DNA from: CALLMJ01 sp964493765
GTDB lineage: Bacteria; Bacteroidota; Bacteroidia; J057; CALLMJ01
Direction of reading: 5' to 3'
DNA: 30,686 bases
Assembly (NCBI GenBank): GCA_964493765.1
Contig: CAZBPK010000101.1
Location: forward strand, 1 to 30,686
Of this stretch, positions 1 through 7,902 are shown in pieces; position 1 is the first letter of the stretch; each line of letters opens with the position of its first letter. The position numbers were made by a program, and so were the translations under genes. The notes beneath the pieces were generated by a model. The model was not told the origin of the DNA. It saw only the letters and a program-made list of their open reading frames with translations, and searched no databases.

Positions 1-284
1 GCTAAAGTTTTTCTATTTAATTGAATATTAGCTAATTTAAGTTTATGAACTAAAGTTGAATAGTTTAAACCTAATTGTCTTGCGCCAGCGTTAATTCTTT
101 GAATCCAAAGTTTTCTGAAATTTCTTTTTTTCAGTTTTCTACCAGTGTAAGAATATTTTAAACTTTTTTCAACTTGGTTTTTTGCTACTGTCCAGACATT
201 TTTTTTACGTCCGAAATATCCTTTTGCTAATTTAAGGATTCTTTTTCTTCTTTTTCTTGATGCTACGTGATTTACTGATCTCAT
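1..284 (-). CDS. rplT: 50S ribosomal protein L20, 3' end outside window
   Basis: This is the start of ribosomal protein L20, a 23S rRNA-binding protein of the large subunit needed early in its assembly. The ATG is at 282-284 on the minus strand and about 94 codons are visible before the window edge; full L20 is usually about 115 residues. The N-terminus MRSVNHVASRKRRKR, the GYFGRKKN segment and the later NAGARQLGLNYS segment are characteristic of L20. It follows rpmI on the same strand after 87 bp, the usual rpmI-rplT order. The gene is cut by the window edge, not broken. The ORF is open to base 1 and identification is secure. Confidence 0.96.
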   Translation of the reverse strand, partial: MRSVNHVASRKRRKRILKLAKGYFGRKKNVWTVAKNQVEKSLKYSYTGRKLKKRNFRKLWIQRINAGARQLGLNYSTLVHKLKLANIQLNRKTL

Positions 285-371
285 TTTTTTAAATTTTTGT
301 GCTATATAAGCGGTCTAATAAAAATTGTTTAAACTCTTAAAATGCTTTACGGCTACAAATAAAACAGTTTA

Positions 372-563
372 TTAAAGATTTAATAAAAGTTTTACTCTTG
401 GCATTTCAGTTTCGTTAATATAAGCAGTATGCGTTAATTGTCTTTTCGCTTTTTTACTGCGTTTTCTTAAATTATGGCGTTTAAAACTATGTTTACATTT
501 TACTTTACCGCCACCTGTTACTTGCATTCTTTTTGATGCACCTGAATGTGTTTTAATTCCCAT
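372..563 (-). CDS. rpmI: 50S ribosomal protein L35
   Basis: This is a 63-residue, very basic protein matching L35 of the large ribosomal subunit. It opens with MGIKTHSGASKRMQVTG and has the GGGKVKCKHSFKRHNLRKRS region, then KKAKRQLTHTAYI, all typical of L35. The length is normal. It lies directly upstream of rplT and is probably co-transcribed with it. In many bacteria infC precedes rpmI; here the upstream neighbours are two tRNA genes and a terminator, and the gene has a good promoter of its own at 586-617. The 23-bp space between the -7 element and the ATG is a short leader. The identification is secure. Confidence 0.96.
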   Translation of the reverse strand: MGIKTHSGASKRMQVTGGGKVKCKHSFKRHNLRKRSKKAKRQLTHTAYINETEMPRVKLLLNL

Positions 564-585
564 CTCTACCTCAAAATTGAGTTTG

Positions 586-617
586 CAAAATTACGGTAAT
601 TTTTTGAAAAGCCCAAA
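586..617 (-). promoter_or_regulatory. Bacteroidota-type promoter of rpmI-rplT
   Basis: On the minus strand there is TTTG (614-617), a 20-bp spacer and TAATTTTG (586-593), matching the -33 TTTG and -7 TAnnTTTG elements of the primary sigma factor of this phylum. It lies 23 bp upstream of the rpmI ATG, so the ribosomal genes need not depend on upstream transcription. Confidence 0.7.
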
Positions 618-642
618 ATTTTTTTTAAATATTTACCTATAA

Positions 643-687
643 AAAAAAGCACTTATCTAAATTATAAATTAGATTGAGTGCTTTTTT
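643..687 (-). terminator. Terminator downstream of the tRNA genes
   Basis: Eleven paired bases (643-653 with 677-687, arms AAAAAAGCACT and AGTGCTTTTTT) extend into a further imperfect TATCTAA/TTAGAT stem with an A/T-rich loop. On the minus strand it ends in a run of eight T. It sits 12 bp past the 3' end of tRNA-Pro and separates the tRNA unit from rpmI. Confidence 0.8.
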
Positions 688-698
688 AAATTAAGAAG

Positions 699-772
699 TC
701 GAAGTGGCAGGATTCGAACCTGCGACCCCCTGCTCCCAAAGCAGGTGCGCTAGCCAGCTGCGCTACACCTCG
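699..772 (-). tRNA. tRNA-Pro (anticodon UGG)
   Basis: This is a 74-nt cloverleaf on the minus strand. The acceptor stem CGAGGTG pairs with CACTTCG (one G-T pair) and the discriminator base is A. The anticodon loop reads CTTTGGGAG with anticodon TGG, and the T loop has GGTTCGAATCC. CCA is not encoded. It lies 11 bp downstream of tRNA-Ser and probably shares its transcript. Confidence 0.95.
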
Positions 773-783
773 ATAAGTTCTTG

Positions 784-869
784 CGGAGGGTGTGGGACTC
801 GAACCCACGGACCGATTACTCGGTCACGGTTTAGCAAACCGCTCCTTTAACCGCTCAGGCAACCCTCCT
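784..869 (-). tRNA. tRNA-Ser (anticodon GCU)
   Basis: This is an 86-nt class II tRNA on the minus strand. The acceptor stem GGAGGGT pairs with ACCCTCC and the discriminator is G. The anticodon loop has GCT between TT and AA. It has the long variable arm expected for serine and a T arm with GGTTCGAGTCC. CCA is not encoded. It is first in a two-tRNA unit whose promoter lies at 885-915. Confidence 0.95.
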
Positions 870-884
870 AAAAAAAGTGTTTGC

Positions 885-915
885 AAAATTAATATCTTTT
901 TATTTCTTTACCAAA
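885..915 (-). promoter_or_regulatory. Promoter of the tRNA-Ser/tRNA-Pro unit
   Basis: TTTG (912-915), a 19-bp spacer and TAATTTTG (885-892) on the minus strand fit the Bacteroidota consensus at the expected distance. The -7 element ends 15 bp before the first tRNA base. Confidence 0.7.
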
Positions 916-973
916 AAAAAATCTAATTTTTTATTTAGCCTTTTGATTATCAAAGATTTTAATTAATCCATTA

Positions 974-2038
974 TCAACCAAATTCTATTTCTACATCATC
1001 AGATAAAGGGTGGCATTGGCAAGTTAAAACATATCCTTGTTTCATTTCTTCGTCAGATAACCCTTCACGTTCAATCAAATGAACAGTACCAGAATGTAGC
1101 AATGCTCTACATGTACTACATGAACCTTCTTGGCATGCATAAGGAGGATCTAAATTTGCTTGAATAGCAGATTCTAATAGAGTTTGTCCAGCTTTTACTG
1201 TTAAAGTATGAGGCATACCATCTAATACCACTTTTACTTGATGGGTTTGATATTGAATATTATCCGCATCAATTGATTCTTTAAAACCCTCAATTTCTTT
1301 TGTAGCACCAAAAGATTCTGTAAAGATATTTTCTTTTGGATATTTTAGTTTTTCAAGAAGTTGCTTGGAAGTTTCCATCATTCCAGAAGGTCCGCATAAA
1401 TATACAGATGATTCTAAATTATGTCTAACGATTACTTCTTTGATAAGTTTTGAAGTATCATCATTACCAATTCTACCAGTTAAACCTCTCCAATCTCCAA
1501 TGGGATTTTCTAAAATATGATATACAGTAAAGCGGTCTTTATGTTTATTTTGAAGGTTATCAATCCATTTACCAAAAATGATAGATTCTTCATCACGATT
1601 GGCATAAATTAAGGTAACAAAAGCGAAATGTTCTTCCGTTAAAACTGTCCTTAATATGGAAAAAATGGGAGTAATTCCGCTACCACCTGCAATTAAAATA
1701 TAATGATGTAAACGGTTGGGTTCTGTTTCTACACAAAAACGACCATTTGGAGGCATGACTTCTACTGTATCACCTTTATGCCATGACTGATTGACAAAAT
1801 TGGACACCAATCCGTTTTGAACTTTTTTAATACAAACTTGTAAATCTTTATCTAGTGTTGGTGAAGAACATAATGAATAAGCTCTTCTATGCTGTTCACC
1901 TTGAATAAACAACTTAAAAGTTAAATATTGCCCTGCTTTATAATCAAAGTTATTACCCTCTGGCTTTTCAAATGTTACTACAACCGCTTCAGATGTTTCT
2001 GGTTGTATATCTTTAATTTTTAGAGAATGAAATTTCAT
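974..2038 (-). CDS. PaaE-like flavin/2Fe-2S oxidoreductase
   Basis: This is a 354-residue ferredoxin-NADP reductase-type electron-transfer protein, predicted to move electrons from NAD(P)H through FAD to a C-terminal plant-type [2Fe-2S] cluster. The FAD-binding motif RAYSLCSSP is at residues 52-60 and the nucleotide-binding GGSGITP at 118-124. The ferredoxin domain has cysteines at about 302, 307, 310 and 340 (C-x4-C-x2-C and TCQC), so all four iron ligands are present. The domain order matches PaaE, the reductase of phenylacetyl-CoA epoxidase, but no other paa genes are in the window, so the partner oxygenase or desaturase is unknown. The ATG at 2036-2038 is preceded by a -7 element, giving a leader of about 20 nt. 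The general class is certain, the partner is not. Confidence 0.85.
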   Translation of the reverse strand: MKFHSLKIKDIQPETSEAVVVTFEKPEGNNFDYKAGQYLTFKLFIQGEQHRRAYSLCSSPTLDKDLQVCIKKVQNGLVSNFVNQSWHKGDTVEVMPPNGRFCVETEPNRLHHYILIAGGSGITPIFSILRTVLTEEHFAFVTLIYANRDEESIIFGKWIDNLQNKHKDRFTVYHILENPIGDWRGLTGRIGNDDTSKLIKEVIVRHNLESSVYLCGPSGMMETSKQLLEKLKYPKENIFTESFGATKEIEGFKESIDADNIQYQTHQVKVVLDGMPHTLTVKAGQTLLESAIQANLDPPYACQEGSCSTCRALLHSGTVHLIEREGLSDEEMKQGYVLTCQCHPLSDDVEIEFG

Positions 2039-2060
2039 ATGACTTTATGATTTTTGATGG

Positions 2061-2068
2061 CAAAGTTA
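2061..2068 (-). promoter_or_regulatory. Promoter -7 element of the PaaE-like gene
   Basis: The minus strand reads TAACTTTG, matching TAnnTTTG, 22 bp before the ATG. I see no good TTTG at -33. Confidence 0.45.
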
Positions 2069-2119
2069 AGAAAAATTTAACCTATTCATAAAAAATTGAA
2101 AAAGGTGCATAGTAAAAAA

Positions 2120-2923
2120 TTAATTGGAGTTAGGTATTTTACAGATTAAAACAGGTTTAAAACTCGCACAAATAATTTCTTCAGAAACAGAACCATTTAA
2201 CATTAATGATAATCCTTTTCTTCCATGAGTTGCCAAAACAATTAAATCAATATTATAGTCCAAGGCATAGTCTAAAACCCCTTTTTCTACTTCATAATCA
2301 CTATAAATTTCAAAATCTAAACGATAAGGAATTTGTTCATGAACAGTATTTTGAAAAGTTAAATATTCTCTTGAAGATAAAAAATCAGAGGGGGTATTAA
2401 TTTTTACAATTTTAATTTCTGACTGAAAAAATTCTAAATAAGGCAAAAGAGTATGAAAAGCTAGAATGGAAGCAGGTGAAGCATCAGTAAAAAATGTAGC
2501 CCTTTTAAATTGAACTTTCGGAATTTTTCTCGGAACCACCAAAATGGGAATAGGTGTATTTTGTAAAATTTTCGTAGCTTCAGTACCCAAAATCATTTTG
2601 TCTAGATGGTCTTTTTGTTTAACAACCATTAAAACCAAATCAATTTTTTCTTTTGTAACATACTGGCTAAGGGAAACACCTACCGGCTGATTGGATTCTA
2701 ACCAAACGGTTTTTATATTTAAACCTTGAAGTTCTGAATGAGATTTTAAGGAATCTAAAAGTTCTTGGTTATTTAATTTGAGTTCTTCTTGCTTTGTCCA
2801 AAAAGAGGGTTGCCATACATGTAAAAATATAAACTCTGTTTCATCTTTAGGAAAAAGTTTAAGATAAGGAAATACATTAAAATTCTCAGGACTTAAATCT
2901 AAAGGTACGACCACTTTTTTCAT
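2120..2923 (-). CDS. Universal stress protein with two UspA domains
   Basis: This is a 267-residue cytoplasmic protein with two tandem UspA-like alpha/beta domains (about 1-135 and 140-267). Each begins with a beta strand and Asp-containing loop (KKVVVPLDLSPEN; FKRATFFTDASPAS). The second ends with the nucleotide-binding signature HGRKGLSLMLNGSVSEEII, and the first has a similar ILGTEATKILQNTPIPILVVP. The family binds ATP or related nucleotides and responds to starvation and stress; the exact role here is unknown. A -7 element ends only 4 nt before the ATG, so the mRNA is probably leaderless or nearly so. It is a single-gene unit. Confidence 0.85.
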   Translation of the reverse strand: MKKVVVPLDLSPENFNVFPYLKLFPKDETEFIFLHVWQPSFWTKQEELKLNNQELLDSLKSHSELQGLNIKTVWLESNQPVGVSLSQYVTKEKIDLVLMVVKQKDHLDKMILGTEATKILQNTPIPILVVPRKIPKVQFKRATFFTDASPASILAFHTLLPYLEFFQSEIKIVKINTPSDFLSSREYLTFQNTVHEQIPYRLDFEIYSDYEVEKGVLDYALDYNIDLIVLATHGRKGLSLMLNGSVSEEIICASFKPVLICKIPNSN

Positions 2924-2927
2924 GCTA

Positions 2928-2935
2928 CAAATATA
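2928..2935 (-). promoter_or_regulatory. Promoter -7 element just before the Usp start codon
   Basis: The minus strand reads TATATTTG, an exact TAnnTTTG match, and ends 4 nt upstream of the ATG at 2921-2923. Transcription would start at or next to the start codon. Confidence 0.55.
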
Positions 2936-3026
2936 AAACCATTTTATAATAAAACGCTGAAACGATAAATATTTGATTGACTTTAATAACTTTTGGTATT
3001 GAAAAAGTATTTGACTTATTCAAGGT

Positions 3027-3830
3027 TTAATTGAATATTGATTTTAAGTTTTCCATAAAATCCGGATTATTTTTAATATAATTGGCTGAAATGGCAACAA
3101 AGGAGGGATTGTTTAATGAGGGTTTTCCATAAAATAACCTATCTAAATTTTGAGTAATGATAGTACCACCAGAAGCAATTAAAATGGAATCCGCTGGAGC
3201 AATATCCCATTCAGAAGTTTCTCCAAATCGTAAATATATATCTGCTTGATTAGTGGCTAACTTACAAATTTTTAAACTACTTCCCATCTGAACTTTTTGA
3301 GTTACTCCTAACTGTTTTAGTATTCTCTCTTCTTTTCCAGTAAAATGATTTCTGCTTATTAATGCAATTACCTCTTGATGAGGTTTACTATTTAATTCTT
3401 GGACAATTCCATTTTTTTCAAAAGTAATACCATAGTCTTTACCACCAAAGTAAAGTTCCTTGTAAATCGGAGAATAAACCATACCCCAAACAGGAAATCC
3501 TTTTTCTACATAACCAATATTTAAAGTAAAATCTCCCGTTTTATTCACAAACTCCTTAGTTCCATCAATGGGGTCAATTAACCAAAAATTTTCAGGTGTT
3601 TTTACATTACGTGATATTTTAACTTCTTCAGAAACAATAAAATCATTAGGAAATACATTTTTTATGGCTCTTGTTAAAATTTCATTAGCTTTTATATCTG
3701 CTTCAGTAAGAGGACTTTTGTCGTCTTTATAATTTACTTCAAAGGGTTTTTGGTAAATCTCTAAAACTATATCAGTAGCATAATAAAATTTTTCTTTAAA
3801 AAACTTGATGATGTTAGGAGTAATTTTCAT
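3027..3830 (-). CDS. cysQ: 3'(2'),5'-bisphosphate nucleotidase, CysQ-like
   Basis: This is a 267-residue member of the inositol monophosphatase-like, Li-sensitive, Mg-dependent phosphatases. CysQ hydrolyses 3'-phosphoadenosine 5'-phosphate, a by-product of sulfate assimilation, to AMP. The metal-binding glutamates are in SEE at residues 67-69, the signature DPIDGTKEF is at 86-94 and the second metal motif WDIAPAD at 208-214, so the active site is complete. I chose the ATG at 3828-3830 because the longer frame starts with TTG inside the upstream gene. It follows the beta-barrel gene by 19 bp and is probably co-transcribed. Related inositol phosphatases cannot be fully excluded, but the KSPLTEAD segment near residue 40 and the length fit CysQ. 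Confidence 0.85.
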   Translation of the reverse strand: MKITPNIIKFFKEKFYYATDIVLEIYQKPFEVNYKDDKSPLTEADIKANEILTRAIKNVFPNDFIVSEEVKISRNVKTPENFWLIDPIDGTKEFVNKTGDFTLNIGYVEKGFPVWGMVYSPIYKELYFGGKDYGITFEKNGIVQELNSKPHQEVIALISRNHFTGKEERILKQLGVTQKVQMGSSLKICKLATNQADIYLRFGETSEWDIAPADSILIASGGTIITQNLDRLFYGKPSLNNPSFVAISANYIKNNPDFMENLKSIFN

Positions 3831-3849
3831 TGGATATTTAACAAAAATT

Positions 3850-4569
3850 TCAATAGTTGTTTCCAATCATAAATCCTAAAAACAAAGAAAAGAAGAATTG
3901 AGGATTATAGGTTGTATCCATAATTGGTGGTCTTTGAGAGAAAACGTCAGCTTGCATACCTGTATAAATACCACGAATAAGAAAATTTTCATGACCTAAA
4001 TCCAAAGAGGAATGTAATTTTAATCTAAATCCTGGTAAAAATTTGATACGATCAAAACCTTGAAAAAAATCAGATTCTCCAACAATATCATTAATGCTAT
4101 ATTTGGAAGAGCTATATTGATCTACATCAATTCTTGAAAAGCGAGCATTAATTACTTCTACAAAATAGGGTTTTAAAATTGCAAAAGCAAAGCCACCACT
4201 AATACCCATTTTTAAACTTACGTGGTTAATAGCTCCTTTGGGTATCATATTCCATTGTTGTCCATAAGTTAAACCTAAATTATAGCAATAATGAGTTTTT
4301 CCGTAAATATAGGCTTTTCCACCTTGGTCTCTATAAATAGAAGGATTTCTAGACTCATTTTTGTTTTTTAAAGAAGCGATGTCCAATTTAAAAATATGAT
4401 CTCTATTTTCAGAAGCTCTAAAAGTTTGGTGAATATCAAAACCCCAGCCAAAGGTATAAAAATGAATCCCCAAAGCGGTGCTTTTGGTATAAGGTTTTAA
4501 ATTTTCTTCTTGTGCAATTATCAATGAAAAACAATGCAAAAATGTCAATAAAAAAAAAGGAATTTTCAT
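3850..4569 (-). CDS. Predicted outer-membrane beta-barrel protein, unknown function
   Basis: I do not recognise a specific family. The 239-residue product starts with the signal peptide MKIPFFLLTFLHCFSLIIAQ. After it come alternating polar/aromatic segments that look like beta strands, and the protein ends in a strand-like stretch, LFLGFMIGNNY, with a terminal aromatic residue as in many outer-membrane barrels. The longer open frame begins inside the upstream gene; the ATG at 4567-4569 places the signal peptide at the N-terminus and leaves a 10-bp gap. It is the middle gene of a three-gene group (4580-5176, this gene, cysQ). Role unknown; the barrel fold is inferred. Confidence 0.6.
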   Translation of the reverse strand: MKIPFFLLTFLHCFSLIIAQEENLKPYTKSTALGIHFYTFGWGFDIHQTFRASENRDHIFKLDIASLKNKNESRNPSIYRDQGGKAYIYGKTHYCYNLGLTYGQQWNMIPKGAINHVSLKMGISGGFAFAILKPYFVEVINARFSRIDVDQYSSSKYSINDIVGESDFFQGFDRIKFLPGFRLKLHSSLDLGHENFLIRGIYTGMQADVFSQRPPIMDTTYNPQFFFSLFLGFMIGNNY

Positions 4570-4579
4570 AGTAAAAAAA

Positions 4580-5176
4580 TTAAAAATCCATATCAATTTC
4601 AAAATCTTCATCAGCTTCTTCATTACCCACCAATTCAGGTTCAATATTTTCTAAACCAATGTATTCAAAATCAGCAATAGAACCAACAATCATAAAAATT
4701 TCTTTCCCATTAGAAACTAAAAAAGCATCATTTGGTTCATAACCCTCACGATAATTAAACTGAATTTTAAAAATATTGTCTTTTAACAACTTTAGAATAT
4801 CTTCATCATCAAAATTTAGTTGATAAATGCTGTTAACATTCAAAGATAAATAATCTTCAATAGATGCGGGTTGGGAAAGCTCAATTTTTTGGTCAAAAGA
4901 CGAAGAAATTTTAGAAAGAGGATTTCCTTGAAAATCAAATGCTAGTAAATCATTACGTGAAAAAGCAATACCATCTTCAGTTAAAATATTTTGACCAGAA
5001 GCACCTTTTGGAATAATGGCTAAACCATCATCAGTTAAGGAAGCAAATTCACATTCTGAATCATCAGAAGCAAAATATTTAGTTAAAGTATAACCATAAA
5101 TTTTTTTTCTTTCAATTTTTGTGGGTTCTAATTGATACTCTTTATTTTGATGAACAAAGGTTAATGCTTTTGCCAT
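4580..5176 (-). CDS. Hypothetical protein with acidic C-terminus
   Basis: This is a 198-residue soluble protein with no signal peptide, transmembrane segment or familiar motif. It appears beta-rich in the first half. It ends in a strongly acidic tail from about residue 180 (NEEADEDFEIDMDF). I chose the ATG at 5174-5176 (MAKALTFVHQNKEYQL) because the upstream ATG of the longer frame lies within the predicted promoter. A TATATTTG element ends 5 nt before this ATG, suggesting a nearly leaderless mRNA. It is first in a group with the barrel protein and cysQ. Function unknown. Confidence 0.6.
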   Translation of the reverse strand: MAKALTFVHQNKEYQLEPTKIERKKIYGYTLTKYFASDDSECEFASLTDDGLAIIPKGASGQNILTEDGIAFSRNDLLAFDFQGNPLSKISSSFDQKIELSQPASIEDYLSLNVNSIYQLNFDDEDILKLLKDNIFKIQFNYREGYEPNDAFLVSNGKEIFMIVGSIADFEYIGLENIEPELVGNEEADEDFEIDMDF

Positions 5177-5181
5177 AAACG

Positions 5182-5216
5182 CAAATATAGATAAATTTTT
5201 GATATTCACTTTCAAA
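5182..5216 (-). promoter_or_regulatory. Promoter of the 5176-3027 gene group
   Basis: TATATTTG (5182-5189) with a possible TTTG (5213-5216) at a long 23-bp spacing on the minus strand. The -7 element ends 5 nt before the ATG, which argues against the upstream alternative start at 5215. Confidence 0.55.
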
Positions 5217-5295
5217 AAATTGTTGTTAATCTTTTAAAATCAAAAAAATCAAGTAAAATAAATCAAAATACTTTTCAAGAATAGAAAAGAATTTT

Positions 5296-5303
5296 TAATT
5301 TTG
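5296..5303 (+). promoter_or_regulatory. Promoter -7 element of the Wzz-GMC-MarR operon
   Basis: The plus strand reads TAATTTTG, 22 bp before the ATG at 5326. A clear TTTG at -33 is not seen. It is divergent from the promoter at 5182-5216. Confidence 0.5.
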
Positions 5304-5325
5304 CGTTTTATTTGAAAAATTATCC

Positions 5326-6276
5326 ATGCAAAATACCCAATTTAATATCAATCAAGAGCTTGCCAAATTATGGAATCATAAAAAGATTATTGCTATTTTT
5401 ACATTAGCAGCAGGTATTTTGGTTGCATTATACACTTTACTTTTAGAAGATGAATATTCTTCTAATGCTGTTTTTATTCCCCCCAATTTTAGTGATGTAA
5501 AGTCTATGACTTATACCAAAGCAAGGCCCTTGTCTGTCGGTGCTGGTGGTGATATGGATATAGAAAGAATGATTACCATTTTGGGAGCTGATAATGTGAA
5601 TGCAAGAATTATTAAAAAGTTTAATCTTTATAAGCATTATGATATTGATACAACAGATATTAAAGCAGCTTCTAAACAAATGGCTTCTAAATTGAGTGAT
5701 AATGCCAAAATTTCTACTATGAAATATACAGCTGTTCAAATTGTGGTTTTTGATAAAGACCCAAAAATGGCAAGGGATATTGCAGCTGAATTTTTGGTAA
5801 TTGCGGATTCTATAATTGAATCTATTGCTAAAAGAAAACAAAATCTACAAACTTTAAATGAAAACATTCTTCAAATTACAGAACAAAGACAAAAATTAAT
5901 TGACAGTTTAAAATATTATCGTAAAAACTATAAAATTTACCACTTTGATAATATGTCTGATGCTATTGCTAACCAATTAGCACCTAAAATGAATGACCCA
6001 CAATTTGCTGAACTTTACGATAAAGTTTATGGTTTAGAAATTAGATTAAACCGTTTAGACGATTTATATAATTTAATGTTAGAAGAAAGAGAGCTGCGTC
6101 AAAGACACTTAGAATCAGTGCCCAGTTTAATTGATATAATAAATGAGCCTTCTGTTGCTATAACCAAAGCAAGGCCTCAAAGGATGGTGATTGTTTTAAG
6201 TTCTATGTTTTTAGCATTTATTATTGTTTGTTTGTATGTAATTTTTAAAGAACAAGAACAAGTTTACGTTATTTAA
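5326..6276 (+). CDS. Wzz/chain-length-determinant-like inner-membrane protein
   Basis: This is a 316-residue protein with the layout of Wzz-type polysaccharide co-polymerases. It has an N-terminal cytoplasmic stretch, a first membrane helix at about 21-38 (IIAIFTLAAGILVALYTLL), a long periplasmic domain rich in coiled coil (about 40-285), a P-rich motif (KARPQRM) and a second membrane helix at about 288-305. Such proteins set the chain length of O-antigen or exopolysaccharide. It lacks the cytoplasmic tyrosine-kinase domain, and no glycosyltransferase, Wzx or Wzy gene is nearby. It starts an operon with the GMC oxidoreductase 6 bp downstream. The layout is clear; the substrate is unknown. Confidence 0.7.
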   Translation: MQNTQFNINQELAKLWNHKKIIAIFTLAAGILVALYTLLLEDEYSSNAVFIPPNFSDVKSMTYTKARPLSVGAGGDMDIERMITILGADNVNARIIKKFNLYKHYDIDTTDIKAASKQMASKLSDNAKISTMKYTAVQIVVFDKDPKMARDIAAEFLVIADSIIESIAKRKQNLQTLNENILQITEQRQKLIDSLKYYRKNYKIYHFDNMSDAIANQLAPKMNDPQFAELYDKVYGLEIRLNRLDDLYNLMLEERELRQRHLESVPSLIDIINEPSVAITKARPQRMVIVLSSMFLAFIIVCLYVIFKEQEQVYVI

Positions 6277-6282
6277 TTCTGT

Positions 6283-7902
6283 ATGAATGCTTCCTTTAGT
6301 TTTGATGAAGAGTTTGATTATGTAGTAATAGGAAGCGGTTTTGGTGGTTCTGTTTCTGCTATGAGGCTAGCAGAAAAAGGTTATAAAGTTTTAGTAATTG
6401 AAAAAGGTAAAAAATGGAATAATGATGATTTTCCTAAATCCAATTGGAATGTAAAAAAATTTATTTGGCTCCCATTACTAAAACTTTTTGGTTTTCAACA
6501 ACTTACATTCTTTAAGGAAGTTTTTGTTCTCAGTGGTGTTGGATGGGGTGGTGGTTCTTTAGTATATGCCAATACTCACATGATACCCGATAAAAAGGTA
6601 TTCCAAGACCACAATTGGTTACCCAAAGTTCATTGGGAAAAAGATTTTTTTCCTTTTTATGAATTAGCAAAAAAAATGCTAGGAACTACTCCTTATCCCA
6701 AAGAGGAAATTGAAGATCAATTTTTAAAACAAGTTGCTAAAGATTTAGGAAAAGAAGATACTTATCATCAAGTTCCTGTAGGTGTTTATTTTGGAGACAA
6801 TCAAAATGAAAAAGATCCTTATTTTAAGGGTTTAGGTCCTTCTAGGAAAGGGTGTACGCTTTGTGCTGGCTGCATGGTGGGTTGTAGGTTTAGTGCAAAA
6901 AATACTTTAGATAAAAATTATCTTCATTTTGCTGAATATTACGGTGCAAAATTTTTGATTGAACAAAAAGTTTTTAAAATTGAGTTTGATGAACAAAATC
7001 AAAAATATACCATTCATACAAAAGGTTCTGTAAATCCTAAAAAAACTCACCAAATCAAAGCCCATGGGATTGTTTTCAGTGCGGGGGTTTTAGGAACCAT
7101 GGAAATACTACTTTCACAAAAATATCATTATAAAACACTTCCCAATTTATCAGAAAGATTAGGAGAACAAATCAGAACCAATTCTGAAATGATTGCAGGT
7201 GTTGCGTGCACTGAAAAAAAAGTTAATAATGGGGTAGCAATTACATCGGTTTTTAATGCAGATGAAAATACACATATAGAAGTAGTGAAATATCCTGATG
7301 GGTCAGGATTAATGGGAAGGCTAGGGGTTTTGGCTACAGGAAATGGTTCTCCTATTGTTAGAACTGCTAAACTTATTGGTAATATCATAACAAAACCTAT
7401 TTCTTTTATCAAAACCTTTTTCAATTTAACTGGTGCCTCTAATACAGTTATTTTATTGATTATGCAATCTTTAGATAGTTCCTTAAAAATGAAATGGAAA
7501 AAAAGTTTTTGGGGTAATATTTATTTAGAAAGCTCTGATGGAAAAAAAATTCCTTCTTATATTGAATCAGGGCAAAAGGTATTATTTGAATACGCCAAAA
7601 AAGCAAAAGGTATTCCTATGAATTCTATGCCAGAAGTTTTTTTTGGTATGAGTACAACTGCTCATATTTTAGGTGGTGTTCCGATGGGTGAAAATCCTGA
7701 AAGTGGAGTAGTAAATGAAAACTTTCAAGTACATAACTATCCTAATATGTATATTTTAGATGGTTCTATTATACAAACCAATCTGGGAGTTAATCCCAGT
7801 TTAACAATTACTGCTTTGTCAGAATTTGCAATGTCTAAAATTCCTGATCATCCTCAAAATAAAAATATTAAGTTAGAAAGTCTATTAAATTCCATGCCAT
7901 GA
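6283..7902 (+). CDS. GMC-family FAD oxidoreductase (cholesterol-oxidase-like) with a cysteine cluster
   Basis: This is a 539-residue flavoenzyme of the glucose-methanol-choline family, which oxidises alcohol groups. The Rossmann motif GSGFGG (17-22) is followed by the acidic end of the second strand (VLVIEKG). The C-terminal GMC domain has AHILGGVPMG and MYILDGSIIQTNLGVNPSLTITAL, including the usual catalytic-region His and Asn-Pro. Cysteines at about 191, 194, 197 and 201 form C-x2-C-x2-C-x3-C, a pattern able to hold a 4Fe-4S cluster, directly before SAKNTLDKNYL. The substrate is not known; sterol-like or other large alcohols are possible. The stop overlaps the start of the MarR gene (ATGA), so translation is probably coupled. 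Confidence 0.8.
   Translation: MNASFSFDEEFDYVVIGSGFGGSVSAMRLAEKGYKVLVIEKGKKWNNDDFPKSNWNVKKFIWLPLLKLFGFQQLTFFKEVFVLSGVGWGGGSLVYANTHMIPDKKVFQDHNWLPKVHWEKDFFPFYELAKKMLGTTPYPKEEIEDQFLKQVAKDLGKEDTYHQVPVGVYFGDNQNEKDPYFKGLGPSRKGCTLCAGCMVGCRFSAKNTLDKNYLHFAEYYGAKFLIEQKVFKIEFDEQNQKYTIHTKGSVNPKKTHQIKAHGIVFSAGVLGTMEILLSQKYHYKTLPNLSERLGEQIRTNSEMIAGVACTEKKVNNGVAITSVFNADENTHIEVVKYPDGSGLMGRLGVLATGNGSPIVRTAKLIGNIITKPISFIKTFFNLTGASNTVILLIMQSLDSSLKMKWKKSFWGNIYLESSDGKKIPSYIESGQKVLFEYAKKAKGIPMNSMPEVFFGMSTTAHILGGVPMGENPESGVVNENFQVHNYPNMYILDGSIIQTNLGVNPSLTITALSEFAMSKIPDHPQNKNIKLESLLNSMP

Noticed and set aside
3831..3866. TTG-started extension of cysQ
   Set aside because: It overlaps the end of the preceding gene and adds residues not typical of the family; the ATG at 3828-3830 fits better.
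5443..5841. 132-residue minus-strand frame inside the Wzz-like gene
   Set aside because: Antisense shadow of a well-supported gene, with composition unlike a real protein.
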